A DNA stretch of 64,000 nucleotides from Gliomastix tumulicola (Eukaryota; Ascomycota; Sordariomycetes; Hypocreales; Bionectriaceae), in the NCBI GenBank assembly GCA_001599755.1, contig BCHX01000002.1, positions 1,302,001 through 1,366,000 of the forward strand, in the 5' to 3' direction. Made by a program: the position numbers and the translations under genes. Under the pieces are notes generated by a model that saw only the letters and a list, made by a program, of their open reading frames with translations, did not search any database and had not been told where the DNA came from. Numbering within the stretch: the stretch's first letter is position 1; each line of letters starts with the position of its first letter. Shown piece after piece: positions 55,147 to 64,000 of this stretch.

Positions 55147-57279
55147 ATGTCCTCATCCAGAGAAGACTCACCCTCCCCCGAGTTCAGCCACTTGCCACTG
55201 AGCACCTCGGGCCCCGTCGACTGTGCCCTCAAGGGCTCGGCTCTCCTCACGATTCCCTATCTCAACAAGGGCTCTGCCTTCCCGCCCGAGGAGCGCAGCC
55301 AGTTCCACCTCACGGGTCTCCTGCCGTCGGGCGTGCAGACGCTCGCGCAGCAGGTCAAGAGGGCGTATGAGCAGTATTCCTCGCGGCCGAACGACCTGGC
55401 CAAGAACACCTTTCTTACGTCTCTGAAAGACCAGAATGAGGTTCTCTACTACAAGGTACGCGGGAGAATAGTATAACATGATAGTAGTGCTTGTGGTGCT
55501 GACGGGATGTGGGGGGGGGATAGTTGATACAGGATCACCTTCAGGAGATGTTCAGCGTTGTCTATACCCCGACAGAAGGCGATGCGATCCAGAACTACTC
55601 GAGGCTGTTCCGCCGACCAGAAGGCTGCTATCTGAACATCCACGACCAGCAGCGCGTGCTTCCCGACCTCGCCCAGTGGGGGAAGCCCGAGGACATCGAC
55701 TACATTGTCGTCACAGGCACGCCCTTCTTCTCCCCGTTCACCTCCCTCCTCCTTCTACTTGCTGACCCCCCCTCCAGACGGGGAAGAGATCCTCGGCATC
55801 GGCGACCAGGGCGTCGGCGGCATCCTCATCTCCGTCGCCAAGCTCGCCCTCACCACGCTCTGCGCGGGCATCCACCCGCACCGCTGCCTGCCCGTCGTGC
55901 TGGACTGCGGGACGGACAACCGCGAGCTCCTGGACGACGAGCTGTACCTCGGTCTGAGGGAGCAGCGCGTCCGCGGGGCCAAGTACGATGAGTTTGTGGA
56001 CACGTTTGTGCGGTCGGCAAGGCAGCTGTATCCGAGGGCGTATATTCACTTTGAGGACTTTGGACTGACGAATGGTGAGTTAGTAGCTGATTTCACTCAC
56101 TCACTCACTCACCCACTCACTTCTGTTTGATGAGAGAGAATTTTGGCTAACGTTTGTGTGTGTGTGTGTGTGTATAAGCGAGGAGGATCTTGGATCAGTA
56201 TCGCCCGAGCATCCCGTGCTTCAACGATGATGTGCAGGGGACGGGGTGCGTCACGCTCGCTGCCATCATGGCGGGCCTGCATGTCAACGGGCAGAAGCTC
56301 GCGGACATCCGCATGGTCGTCTTCGGCGCGGGCTCAGCGGGCGTAGGCATCGCGGACCAGGTACGGGATGCCATCGCCACGGAAGGCGGCATCAGCCAGG
56401 CCGAAGCGGCCAAGCAGATCTGGTACGTCTCACTCTCTCTTTCTCTCTCTCTCTCTCCTCAAACTCGTCCTCACATACCTACCCTCTAGGCTCGTAGACA
56501 AACCGGGCCTCCTGACCACCAGCACAAAGGACATCTCCGACGCACAGAAGCCCTTCCTCCGTGATGACACAGACGGCGAGGAACAACACGCAGACCTCCT
56601 CTCCGTCGTCAAGGCCGTCCACCCCAACGTCCTCATCGGCACGTCCACCGTCCCCGGCGCCTTCACCGAGTCCATCGTCCGCGAGATGCACGCCCACGCC
56701 CCGCGGCCCATCATCTTCCCACTGTCCAACCCGACGCGTCTGCACGAGGCGAAGCCCGCTGATCTCCTGACGTGGACGGAGGGAAAGGCGCTCGTCGCTA
56801 CCGGGTCGCCGTTCAAGCCAGTGTCGGGCCCGTGGGGTGAAGACGGCGAGGATGTCAAGATCGAGATTGCGGAGTGCAACAACTCGGTCGTGTTCCCTGG
56901 CATCGGGCTCGGATGCGTGCTCTCGCGTGCCCGGCTGCTCACGGACAAGATGCTCGTCGCTGCTGTCCGTGGCGTCGCGGCCCTCAGCCCCACGATCGAC
57001 AAGTCGCCCACTGCGCCTCTGCTACCCGACGTTGTCGACGTAAAGCGTGTCAGTGTGAGAGTGGCCCGCGAGGTCATCAAGGCTGCACTGGAGGAGGATG
57101 TGGCGACAGAAAGCGACATCCCGACGGACGACGACGAGGCGCTGGACGAGTGGATCAGGGCGCAGATGTGGGAGCCTGAGTACCGGCCGTTGCGGTTCGT
57201 CGAGATGGGGAGTGCCTCCCGTTCAGCTAGGGGCGAGCTGCGCAAGGCTGGGACGGTGAACTGGCGGGCTGGGCTATAA
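55147..57279 (+). CDS. Malic enzyme (malate dehydrogenase, oxaloacetate-decarboxylating)
   Basis: Oxidatively decarboxylates malate to pyruvate, with NAD or NADP. Five exons: 55147-55455, 55524-55716, 55778-56074, 56179-56422 and 56490-57279. The product is 610 aa. Malic motifs are VYTPTEGDAIQNYS, the dinucleotide-adjacent YIVVTDGEEILGIGDQGVGGI, HFEDFGLTNARRIL and FNDDVQGTG (metal-binding Glu/Asp residues), then a second Rossmann motif VVFGAGSAGVGIAD. The C-terminus has PLSNPTRLHEAKP and NNSVVFPGIGLG. No clear presequence is seen, so a cytosolic enzyme is possible. Intron 2 (55717-55777) starts with GC instead of GT. Intron 3 holds CTCA and TG repeats, and intron 4 a TC repeat. Confidence 0.94.
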
Positions 57280-57554
57280 TAGACGGATCCCCTACAGAAG
57301 TATTCATGCAGCAAGTTGTCAGACGATATAATCGAGTACTGGGTTCTCATCGTGGGGTTGGCTCGTGTAGTTAGTTGCCAATACAGTTGCAGCCTAGCAT
57401 TAAGAATAACATGAAACCTGAAATCCCAAGACTCCGATCAATGAAGGGAGATACCAATTTCAGTATACCCAAAGCCACCTCCAAGAGCATCAACATCTCG
57501 TATGCTGATGATACAGGGCGGAACAAAATAGCAACGCTTCATGAGCACGCACAC

Positions 57555-59176
57555 TTAAAAGAGACCAGCTCTCGCCGCCTCGCCGGCGTTGTCCTGCACG
57601 AGATCCTCGACCTTCCTCTTCCCCTTGCCCAGACCGCCCTCACCAACGCCCATCCGTCGGGCCACATACCTCTGCGCAACGACACCAACCGCGAGCGTGA
57701 GAATCTCCTCGATCCACTCGGCCGCCCATTCGCGAGGGTCCACGCCGCCGTTGTCGACGACATCCCTGATCTCATCGGGGATGAGGTTGCCAGACAGTTG
57801 CGGAGCAGCACCCTCCTCGTCGCCAGAGCTAGGAGTGAGCGGCGTGGGCGCGGCATCGAGCCAGCCGATCCAGCGGGCGGGCACCGACTGACTCAGCGTC
57901 GAGTACTGAATCTCGTGGATGGGGTCGAGGATGTACACGGCGAAGCAGATGGTCTCGTCCGCCTCATCCTGCTCCTTGACCGCGGACGCCTCCTTCTCCT
58001 TCTCGGCCGAGGCCGTGCCCGCAAACAGAGCCTTGTCGGCGTCCTGACTGATAGCCTGCACCGAGAGGAAGAGATTCGACGTGCGCACGGGGTTGGACTG
58101 GCTGACAGCCTCGGTGGCGCGGATCTTAGCCTCGTCGAGACCACCGTTGGCGGCAAAGTACTCGCTCGCGTAGCTCTCGGCCCCGACACGGCAGAGCTTC
58201 GTGCCCTCGACGAGCCCCTTGACGACGCCCATCTCGCGCGGGGCGTCGACCTGCCGCCACCAGGGCCCGTCACGCCAGCCCGCGGAGCCGTGGCCCGCCT
58301 GCCGCGAGCTCGACTCGTGGCCGCGCTGGACGACGAGCAGCTCGCCGCCCTCGACCTGGGACATGACCCGCGCGAAGACCTCCTGGATAAGGGGGTCTAG
58401 TGACGGGTAGCCGACGAGGTCGTGCGTGATGTGGATGAGGAGGCGTTCGTGGGAGCTGATGGGCGGCGCGAGGGTGTGGAGGATATTAGATAGCGTGGGC
58501 ATGGCCCTCTGGCGGAGCTCGTCTCCTGGAGGGGAAAGTCAGTATATAGGTCCCCTGAAACAAACAGGTGTGTGATTTTTTTGTGCCTACCGTAGTGTCG
58601 CAGAGCACCGACATCGATGCCCTTGATCCCCCTAACCTGCTCCGTCCACTTCTTCGCCTCCTCGTTGTGCTGGATCTCCTTGTACGCAGCCTCGGCCTGC
58701 TTCATCGCGGCATTGGCCGTTGCCGTCGCCGTCGAAATCCAGCCACCCCACCAACCACCGCCAGCCTGTTCACCTGCCGGCTGCTGCTGCTGCTGCTGCT
58801 GCTGCTCCGCGGGGGCGGCCCTCTTCTCGGACTCATGCAGCTCGGAGCTGGTGGCGCTGGGCGTGAGACTCGGCTTCAAGCTACGGGCACTATCGGTCGA
58901 CTTTCTAGCCGCAGTCTCGGCGGCGACGGCAGCAGCGGCGGGACGCTTGGTGTCCTTGCTGAGACGGGGCGTGTGCGGGCGGGAGGAGACCTGCTGGGAG
59001 GCGAGCTGGGATTCGAGGTCCGCGAGGAGGTCGTCATCGCCGTCGCTGGCCTTATGCTTGGAGGACTTGCCGGCGGCGGTGGCAGCCTTCTTCGGCTTGG
59101 AGTCCTTGGTGATGTCTGAGAAGAGCTCGTCGACGTCGAGGTTGTCGTCGGCGGCTTTGGTCTTCTTGGAGGCCAT
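57555..59176 (-). CDS. MTC1: Maintenance of telomere capping protein 1 (Mtc1) homologue
   Basis: Two exons on the minus strand, 59176-58591 and 58525-57555, with intron 58526-58590 (GTAGGC donor, CCAG acceptor) joining GALRHYG-DELRQRAMP. The product is 518 aa. The N-terminus is Lys/Asp-rich (DVDELFSDI motif), then Ser/Ala-rich with a polyQ of about nine. The family core starts at GGGWWGGWISTATATANAAM and runs to the C-terminus, including HITHDLVGYPSLDPLIQEVFARV, CFAVYILDP and EWIEEILTLAVGVVAQRYVA. Yeast Mtc1 was found through telomere-capping genetics but associates with COPI vesicles and polysomes, so a traffic role is likely. Convergent with the malic enzyme gene; divergent from the AT-hook gene. 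Confidence 0.88.
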
Positions 59177-61472
59177 GGTTGCGTGCGGTTCGGATACGGC
59201 CGAGCTTGGTCGATGGGATTGTAGTCGAGACGCAATTGGTTTGATAAGGATGGCGGTGCTACTGCCAGCGGCTTACAGCAGATGACAAGCAGTTGGACAG
59301 AGGACGGGTGATGGGGAGCTGTCAGTTTGAGGGTTGGAAGCGGCAGAGAAGAGGGGTGGATGTGACGAATGATGGACGGGGACCTCCTTTAGCTCCAGGC
59401 TGAGCGTGTTGAGTTGAGAGAAGCTCCAGGTCATGTCCTGATCCGGCGGTCCAATCGATAGCAGCCGATCCACTAGAAAGAGCCCCGGCTGAGGATTTGC
59501 AGCGGGTGCTCCAATGATCCGTATCCGTACCTCCCTCCAGTTATTAACCTCTAGCAGTGCGACTTATACGAGATGAAATGATCTGGGGATGATAAATTGG
59601 AAGAGCATTTTAGAATCAATTTAGGTGAAGCCATACCTTTACTCTCAAGGGAGAATTGGCATTATCTTACCCGTTTTCACGCATCCAGCATGCCTGCCTA
59701 TCAGGGCAGATTCCTGTAGCCTGATTTCGTCGGTGGTTCCTCATCCAGCAATCCCATGAGTACGTACCTGCCAGCCACCTGAGAGTCTCCACCCGGAAAT
59801 CTCATCATCTGCCCGGCGCCACATGATGACGTCCAATGATAGCCAAGCCAGAGTCAGTTGAAGGCGAGGTGAGAGACGAAGTGAGGTGAGGTGAGGTGAG
59901 GTGAGGTGAGAATGGCCAAATACAACAAGAGGATGTTTGACTGTTTGATTCACAAGCGCTTTCACCCTATTCATTCCCGACCGTGCAATAATGTGATTGT
60001 TGTTATTCAGTCGACGAGATTCGTATTAGTAGTGACCGTATAATGCCAGCCTTTATCTGCGGCGCACACACGTCAAGCCTTGCCTCACTTACACGGGGTT
60101 CAGGCACATCGCCTGATGAATATGGCGCCCGTCATTGATTGGAGAGACGTAGCACCACGTCACAGCCGTCTCGGATTGTGATACAGGAAATGCAGCCAAA
60201 ACCTTGGTGATCGCCTGTCATGGAATCCTCTCTCTCAATACATAGCCACCGTGATCCACCCGCGCCCAGGATTCACGCCGGTGTTGCTTGTCTTTTCAAG
60301 TGCTGTCAGAGCCCGTCATCCTCCTCTCACATGCTCTGGATTTGAACCGAATAACAACACGCCCCAGGCAGACGGCTGCCCGTTTGCTGTGTGTTGTAGA
60401 CCTCGTGGCCGTGTCGTGTCCTAATGCGGTTAGCGCTCCCGTACAGGCCGCCTGATTGGCCAAGGATGGTAAGTGGGAGAACTCCGGACAATAATCTTGG
60501 TACGTACCGTGATCTTGTAAGTCCCCTGACAATGAGATTCTGTGCTAGGAAGTGGGTCTCTGCCCCCTGTAAGTCAGTTCTTTATGCTGGAGACGACCGC
60601 TGTAACGGCTCACCGTGCCCTGGAAGCTGGTCCCAGCCCAGGCTCACCTCAGGCTGAGGAGTGCTGTTGTTTTTTGTCGCCAGTGGGTGGCCGGAGAAAA
60701 GCCAAAATGACTGAGCGAGACCTTGCAGTCACTCTTCATCGCATCGCATCGCCGTCTTGTTTCTGCTTCTTCATCGCAAATACCACAGCCTGCACAGCAG
60801 ACAACTTCACCTCCCGCACCTCCCGCACTTGTCCCGCCTCTTCTCTCTTACACGCAAGTTGACTCGAAATTACACGACGCCCGACTCTCTTACAGGCAGC
60901 GGTTTGTTGCTGAGCACTGCTGCGCAGCGCCGGTCTTACACACTGATTAATACCGCCGGTACTTGTGGCTTGGTGGTGGCCCCAGCACAAACACGGGTCA
61001 CTTCAAATTTCTTCCTTGTTCCGACGCTTCCCAAATCCACACTCGGCATTATTGGCGGAAGCGCTTCACTTCAGGTTCTTCTCACCCTGCCCTGAGGCTG
61101 CGCCCAGACGACGCTCACCGAAAGCCCTCGAGTTTCTATTCACTGACTCCTCTGAATGGCTGATTGCGTTGTTGTCCCGTTTGCCCCCCTCTGCATTTAA
61201 ATCACGTCTCATGCCTCGCGGTGCGGCTCGCTGATTTCCTTCCCCTTACACATCACACGTTGCCATCTCTTCTTGTACGCTACGCCACGGTTTTTGACCC
61301 CCTTCAACCAACTTATACCGTCGAGCACACACCGTCGTCTCCTTCACTCACACGGCCGCGCTCGCGATTCACTCCACGTCAACCGTCACTTCTTCCATCT
61401 CATCTCACCCACTTGGCCTGCCACCGCACTTACACGCTTTTTGTCTCTCTCTCTCTCTCGCGCGGCGCGACT
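59177..61472. other. Long divergent intergenic region, no gene seen
   Basis: 2.3 kb between MTC1 (minus) and the AT-hook gene (plus). Contains a GTGAG pentanucleotide repeat at 59881-59910 and a pyrimidine-rich leader from about 61200, ending in a TC tandem (about 61442-61458). A minus-strand B-box-like GGTTCAAATCC near 60340-60350 does not fold into a tRNA. Confidence 0.45.
59881..59910 (+). repeat. Pentanucleotide repeat (GTGAG)6
   Basis: Six exact copies in non-coding DNA, preceded by degenerate copies. A microsatellite. Confidence 0.95.
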
Positions 61473-64000
61473 ATGGATCGCTCCCGCAGAGCTGTGCGCC
61501 GTCCGGCAGGCATTGGAGACACGACCGCCCAAGACACATCCCTTGAGCGACCACCATCATCACGGCCTTCGTCCTCGAGCCCAGCCACAGCTCACTCCTC
61601 GTCAAGGTCGAGAAAGTCCACTCCGCCCATTTTCTCCCGGCTCGCCATCTTCCGCAAGCCCGGCAACATGGAGTCTGGACGCCCGTTCTCCAAGCCTGGC
61701 AGCCCCTTTATGCAGCGTCTCGCCACCACTCCTGCCAAGGACGGGAGCGGAATCGGCGGCCAAGGCGCCGGCAACAGCCAGGCCATGGAGAGCCCAGAGA
61801 AGGGGGGTCACTCCCTGAGGAAGCGGACGCGGGTCAACTACGCGACCGAGCAGATCGAGGATGAGGTGGTCGTGCCCAACTCGTCCTCGACTGCTCGGGG
61901 CCGGAAGCGGAAGCTGGATGGCGGCTTCGACGACATCGACTCCATGTACGGGCCTCGCAACAAGAGGCGGGGTGCCTCGGTCGGCGACACGCCGAGCACC
62001 CGGCGCCGGAACCCTGCCCGCAAGGGCAGTGAGATCGCTCCCTTCCGGGACTTTGAGGAGGAGCAGTTCGGCAACGACGAGGACGAGGACGAGGACATCC
62101 AGGACACTATTGAGGTCGGGTTGTCGCCGTCCGAGATCACCGACGAGGACGAGGAAGAGGGCGACGAGGACGAGGATGAGAAGGAGGACGAGAAGGAGGA
62201 TGAGAAGGAGGATGAGAAGGAGGACGAGAACGACGACAAGACGGTCGACGAGAAGGTCGACGAGAAGGTCGACGAGAAGGTCGACGAGAAGGTCGTCGAG
62301 AAGGTCGTCGAGAAGGTCGAGCAGCCCACGGAGCCCGTAGTCTCCGGGGAGGTCACCGAAACTCCTGTTGGCCCGGAATCAACACCGGTGCCTGCGCCGC
62401 CATCAAAGGCACAGGAGGCTGAGGTGGCCTCGCCCGCTACCACCCGAGCTGCCACCCCCGCTGCTGCCCCTGCGGAGGTGCCTGCGTCCCCCAAGGACGT
62501 GGTGCCCTCCAAGGGTGAAGACGACGGCGTTCCAGCCACCGAAGTGGCAGACAAGGAGACCGAGGAGGCTGCCCCCATCGCCACGCCCCTCGCCGCCCCT
62601 TCCCCTTCCCCTCCGCCGCCTCCCCCGCCAGCCGACGACAAGCCCGCCGAGCAGCCCGCCGAGCAGCAGCCCGAGGAGAGTCTGCAGCCAGCAGACTCAG
62701 AGCCTCTCCCGCCCGACGTCAAGCAGCCCGTCGACAGGGAGCCGTCTCCAGAAGAAGAGGACGACCGCCCATCGTGGGCTCGCCTCCGAGCCTGGCTGTC
62801 CGACGGCTGGACCGTCTACCCAGAGAGACTCGCCCGCCCTCACGACGACGACGCAGCTAGTGAAGCGCCGTCCCAGGAGGACAAGGATGCGAGCAAGGAG
62901 ACCGCCGACGCCCTCGCCACCGCCGAAGAGGCCGCAGAGACTCCCGCCGCTGCGACAGAGGATCCCACCCCCGCCCAGGCCACTCCCGCCCGTGGCTCGC
63001 TCGCTCCCGAGATCCCTGACCTCACTGCACCGACCTCTCCCGCCCCCGCAGGTGAAGAGCCCGAGGAGGCTGAGAGCTCGGCGTCGCAGGAGCCTCAGGA
63101 GAAGACCAGACAGTTCCGGTACCGCACGCTCCCCGACCCCGAGAAGTTCATCAGTGAGATCGAGAACTTCGCCGAGATGAGCACCGACGACCTCTACAAC
63201 ATGCTGCTCGTCGTCAACGACGCCATGGTCGACTGGGAGCGCCAGTACCAAGGCTGCAACCGAATCATCGACGACTTCGAGAACGCCGAGCGACGACGTG
63301 CCGCTGATGCCAAGTACGAAGGTCGCACACGCAACCTCAACCAGCACGGCGTCAACTGGGAAGAGCCCGAGTTTGTCATGAAGGGCTACAAAGCCAAGGA
63401 GAAGGAGAATGCCGCCGAGACTCGTCAAATGCAGGCCCAGGACCGCATCATGGCTGCTGCTTACGGCTTCGAGTACGACCCTCATCCTTCCAAGATTGGC
63501 CGCCAGAACCCCATCGCCCAGCAGGCCGGTATCACTACCCGCGGACGATCTCTCCGCAACCAGCCTCGTCAGACGGCCAAGGCCACAGAGTCAGACGTCG
63601 GCCTCACCGGCAAGAGACACCGCAAGCCCGTGCAGCTCTTCGACCCTGCTCCTCAGGAAGAAAGCCGTGCTTCAACCCCTGCACCAACCCGAAAGCGTCG
63701 TCGCAACGCCAACACAGAGGGCAATGAGGACAGTCACCCTGCTAGCAGCTTCCAGACTGAGGCCAGCCCCGAGACTGAAGTTCCCCCTTCCGGTGGTCGT
63801 CGTAAGCGTGTCCGCAAGGCTGCCGCTCCTCGCATCGTTGAGGAATCCGCCACACCCACCTTCCCCTCCTCTCAAGATCCTCCCGCTCAAGACGAGCAGG
63901 CCAAGACTGGCGGTCGTCGCGGCAGACCCAAGGTTGCTCCCAAGACTGAAGATGTGGACTTTGTTCGACCTAGCATTGAGGACGAGCCACACCAGTCCGA
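61473..64000 (+). CDS. AT-hook nuclear protein, 3' truncated
   Basis: The frame is open from ATG 61473 to the window end without a stop, giving at least 842 residues. Basic/disordered N-terminus with RKRTRVNYATEQIEDEVVV and RGRKRKLDGG nuclear-signal sequence. An acidic block follows (about 190-285), built of KEDE and KVDE/KVVE repeats, then a Pro/Ala/Glu-rich spacer. A conserved-looking helical segment starts at RQFRYRTLPDPEKFISEIENF and includes EMSTDDLYNMLLVVNDAM and IIDDFENAERRR. Near the end, GGRRGRPKV is an AT-hook DNA-binding motif, and the whole tail is Lys/Arg-rich. Fungal homologues are labelled AT DNA-binding protein; the exact role is not known to me. Strong codon bias and one uninterrupted frame support it. 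Confidence 0.85.
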   Translation, partial: MDRSRRAVRRPAGIGDTTAQDTSLERPPSSRPSSSSPATAHSSSRSRKSTPPIFSRLAIFRKPGNMESGRPFSKPGSPFMQRLATTPAKDGSGIGGQGAGNSQAMESPEKGGHSLRKRTRVNYATEQIEDEVVVPNSSSTARGRKRKLDGGFDDIDSMYGPRNKRRGASVGDTPSTRRRNPARKGSEIAPFRDFEEEQFGNDEDEDEDIQDTIEVGLSPSEITDEDEEEGDEDEDEKEDEKEDEKEDEKEDENDDKTVDEKVDEKVDEKVDEKVVEKVVEKVEQPTEPVVSGEVTETPVGPESTPVPAPPSKAQEAEVASPATTRAATPAAAPAEVPASPKDVVPSKGEDDGVPATEVADKETEEAAPIATPLAAPSPSPPPPPPPADDKPAEQPAEQQPEESLQPADSEPLPPDVKQPVDREPSPEEEDDRPSWARLRAWLSDGWTVYPERLARPHDDDAASEAPSQEDKDASKETADALATAEEAAETPAAATEDPTPAQATPARGSLAPEIPDLTAPTSPAPAGEEPEEAESSASQEPQEKTRQFRYRTLPDPEKFISEIENFAEMSTDDLYNMLLVVNDAMVDWERQYQGCNRIIDDFENAERRRAADAKYEGRTRNLNQHGVNWEEPEFVMKGYKAKEKENAAETRQMQAQDRIMAAAYGFEYDPHPSKIGRQNPIAQQAGITTRGRSLRNQPRQTAKATESDVGLTGKRHRKPVQLFDPAPQEESRASTPAPTRKRRRNANTEGNEDSHPASSFQTEASPETEVPPSGGRRKRVRKAAAPRIVEESATPTFPSSQDPPAQDEQAKTGGRRGRPKVAPKTEDVDFVRPSIEDEPHQS
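62176..62320 (+). repeat. In-frame 12-bp coding tandem repeats
   Basis: Two adjoining 12-bp arrays inside the AT-hook gene: GAGGAYGAGAAG (about four copies, KEDE) then GTCGACGAGAAG (four copies) with two GTCGTCGAGAAG variants (KVDE/KVVE). Whole-codon period keeps the frame, so copy number can vary without truncation. Confidence 0.9.

Noticed and set aside
60330..60355. Minus-strand GGTTCAAATCC, exact tRNA B-box consensus
   Set aside because: T stem has a mismatch and no matching acceptor 5' half or A box lies at tRNA distance upstream.
61838..62722. 294-codon minus-strand Ser/Thr-rich frame with SSTF repeats
   Set aside because: Antisense shadow of the 12-bp coding repeats of the AT-hook gene.
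1..64000. Secondary-metabolite cluster, antiphage-like system or intact transposon
   Set aside because: No synthase, transposase, reverse transcriptase or nuclease gene was found; the content is largely housekeeping.

Overview
This window is nuclear DNA of a filamentous ascomycete (Pezizomycotina, probably Sordariomycetes). The basis is small spliceosomal introns of about 50-140 nt with GT-AG ends and CTAAC-type branch sites, a GC-rich third-position codon bias, Zn2Cys6 and Cep57/PPC89-type proteins, and fungal housekeeping genes such as MDM12, NOC2, MTC1 and FAB1. I find 22 protein-coding genes. Two run off the window edges (FAB1 at the left, an AT-hook protein at the right). No rRNA, tRNA, CRISPR or intact transposon was recognised. 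Species was not determined.

Layout. 1-14.8 kb is a dense housekeeping block: FAB1 PI3P 5-kinase (end), MDM12 (ERMES tether), VPS28 (ESCRT-I, minus), NOC2 (60S ribosome export) and a PPC89/Cep57-like spindle-pole-body coiled coil (minus). 15-23 kb holds a secreted GH76 mannanase-like enzyme, a small PPxY-ending protein and ILV1 threonine deaminase. 25-32 kb holds an unusual protein with two cyclic-nucleotide-binding domains, an F-box and LRRs, then a mitochondrial BAX-inhibitor/GHITM protein and MsrA. 32-35 kb and 37.8-41.1 kb are long gene-poor stretches flanking an eight-exon Zn2Cys6 regulator; the first carries a strongly structured nested inverted-repeat element at 33.06-33.21 kb. 41-51 kb holds a sugar transporter, a four-TM protein, a D-2-hydroxyacid dehydrogenase, a short-chain dehydrogenase, a Rab4-like GTPase with a long insertion, and an unrecognised multi-TM protein. 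51-59 kb holds a GH2 beta-mannosidase (mndB type), malic enzyme and MTC1. The window ends in an acidic, repeat-rich AT-hook protein.

How the genes relate. There is no secondary-metabolite cluster and no obvious operon-like module. Weak themes are membrane traffic and lipid identity (FAB1, VPS28, RAB4, MTC1), mitochondria (MDM12, GHITM, possibly ILV1) and mannan/sugar/organic-acid carbon use (GH76, transporter with a divergent regulator, beta-mannosidase, malic enzyme). Exon-intron structures were built by hand from splice signals plus reading-frame and family continuity. The most unusual items are the CNB-CNB-F-box-LRR protein, the structured element at 33 kb, a possible unannotated presequence exon for ILV1, the Rab insertion and a GC-AG intron in the malic enzyme gene.
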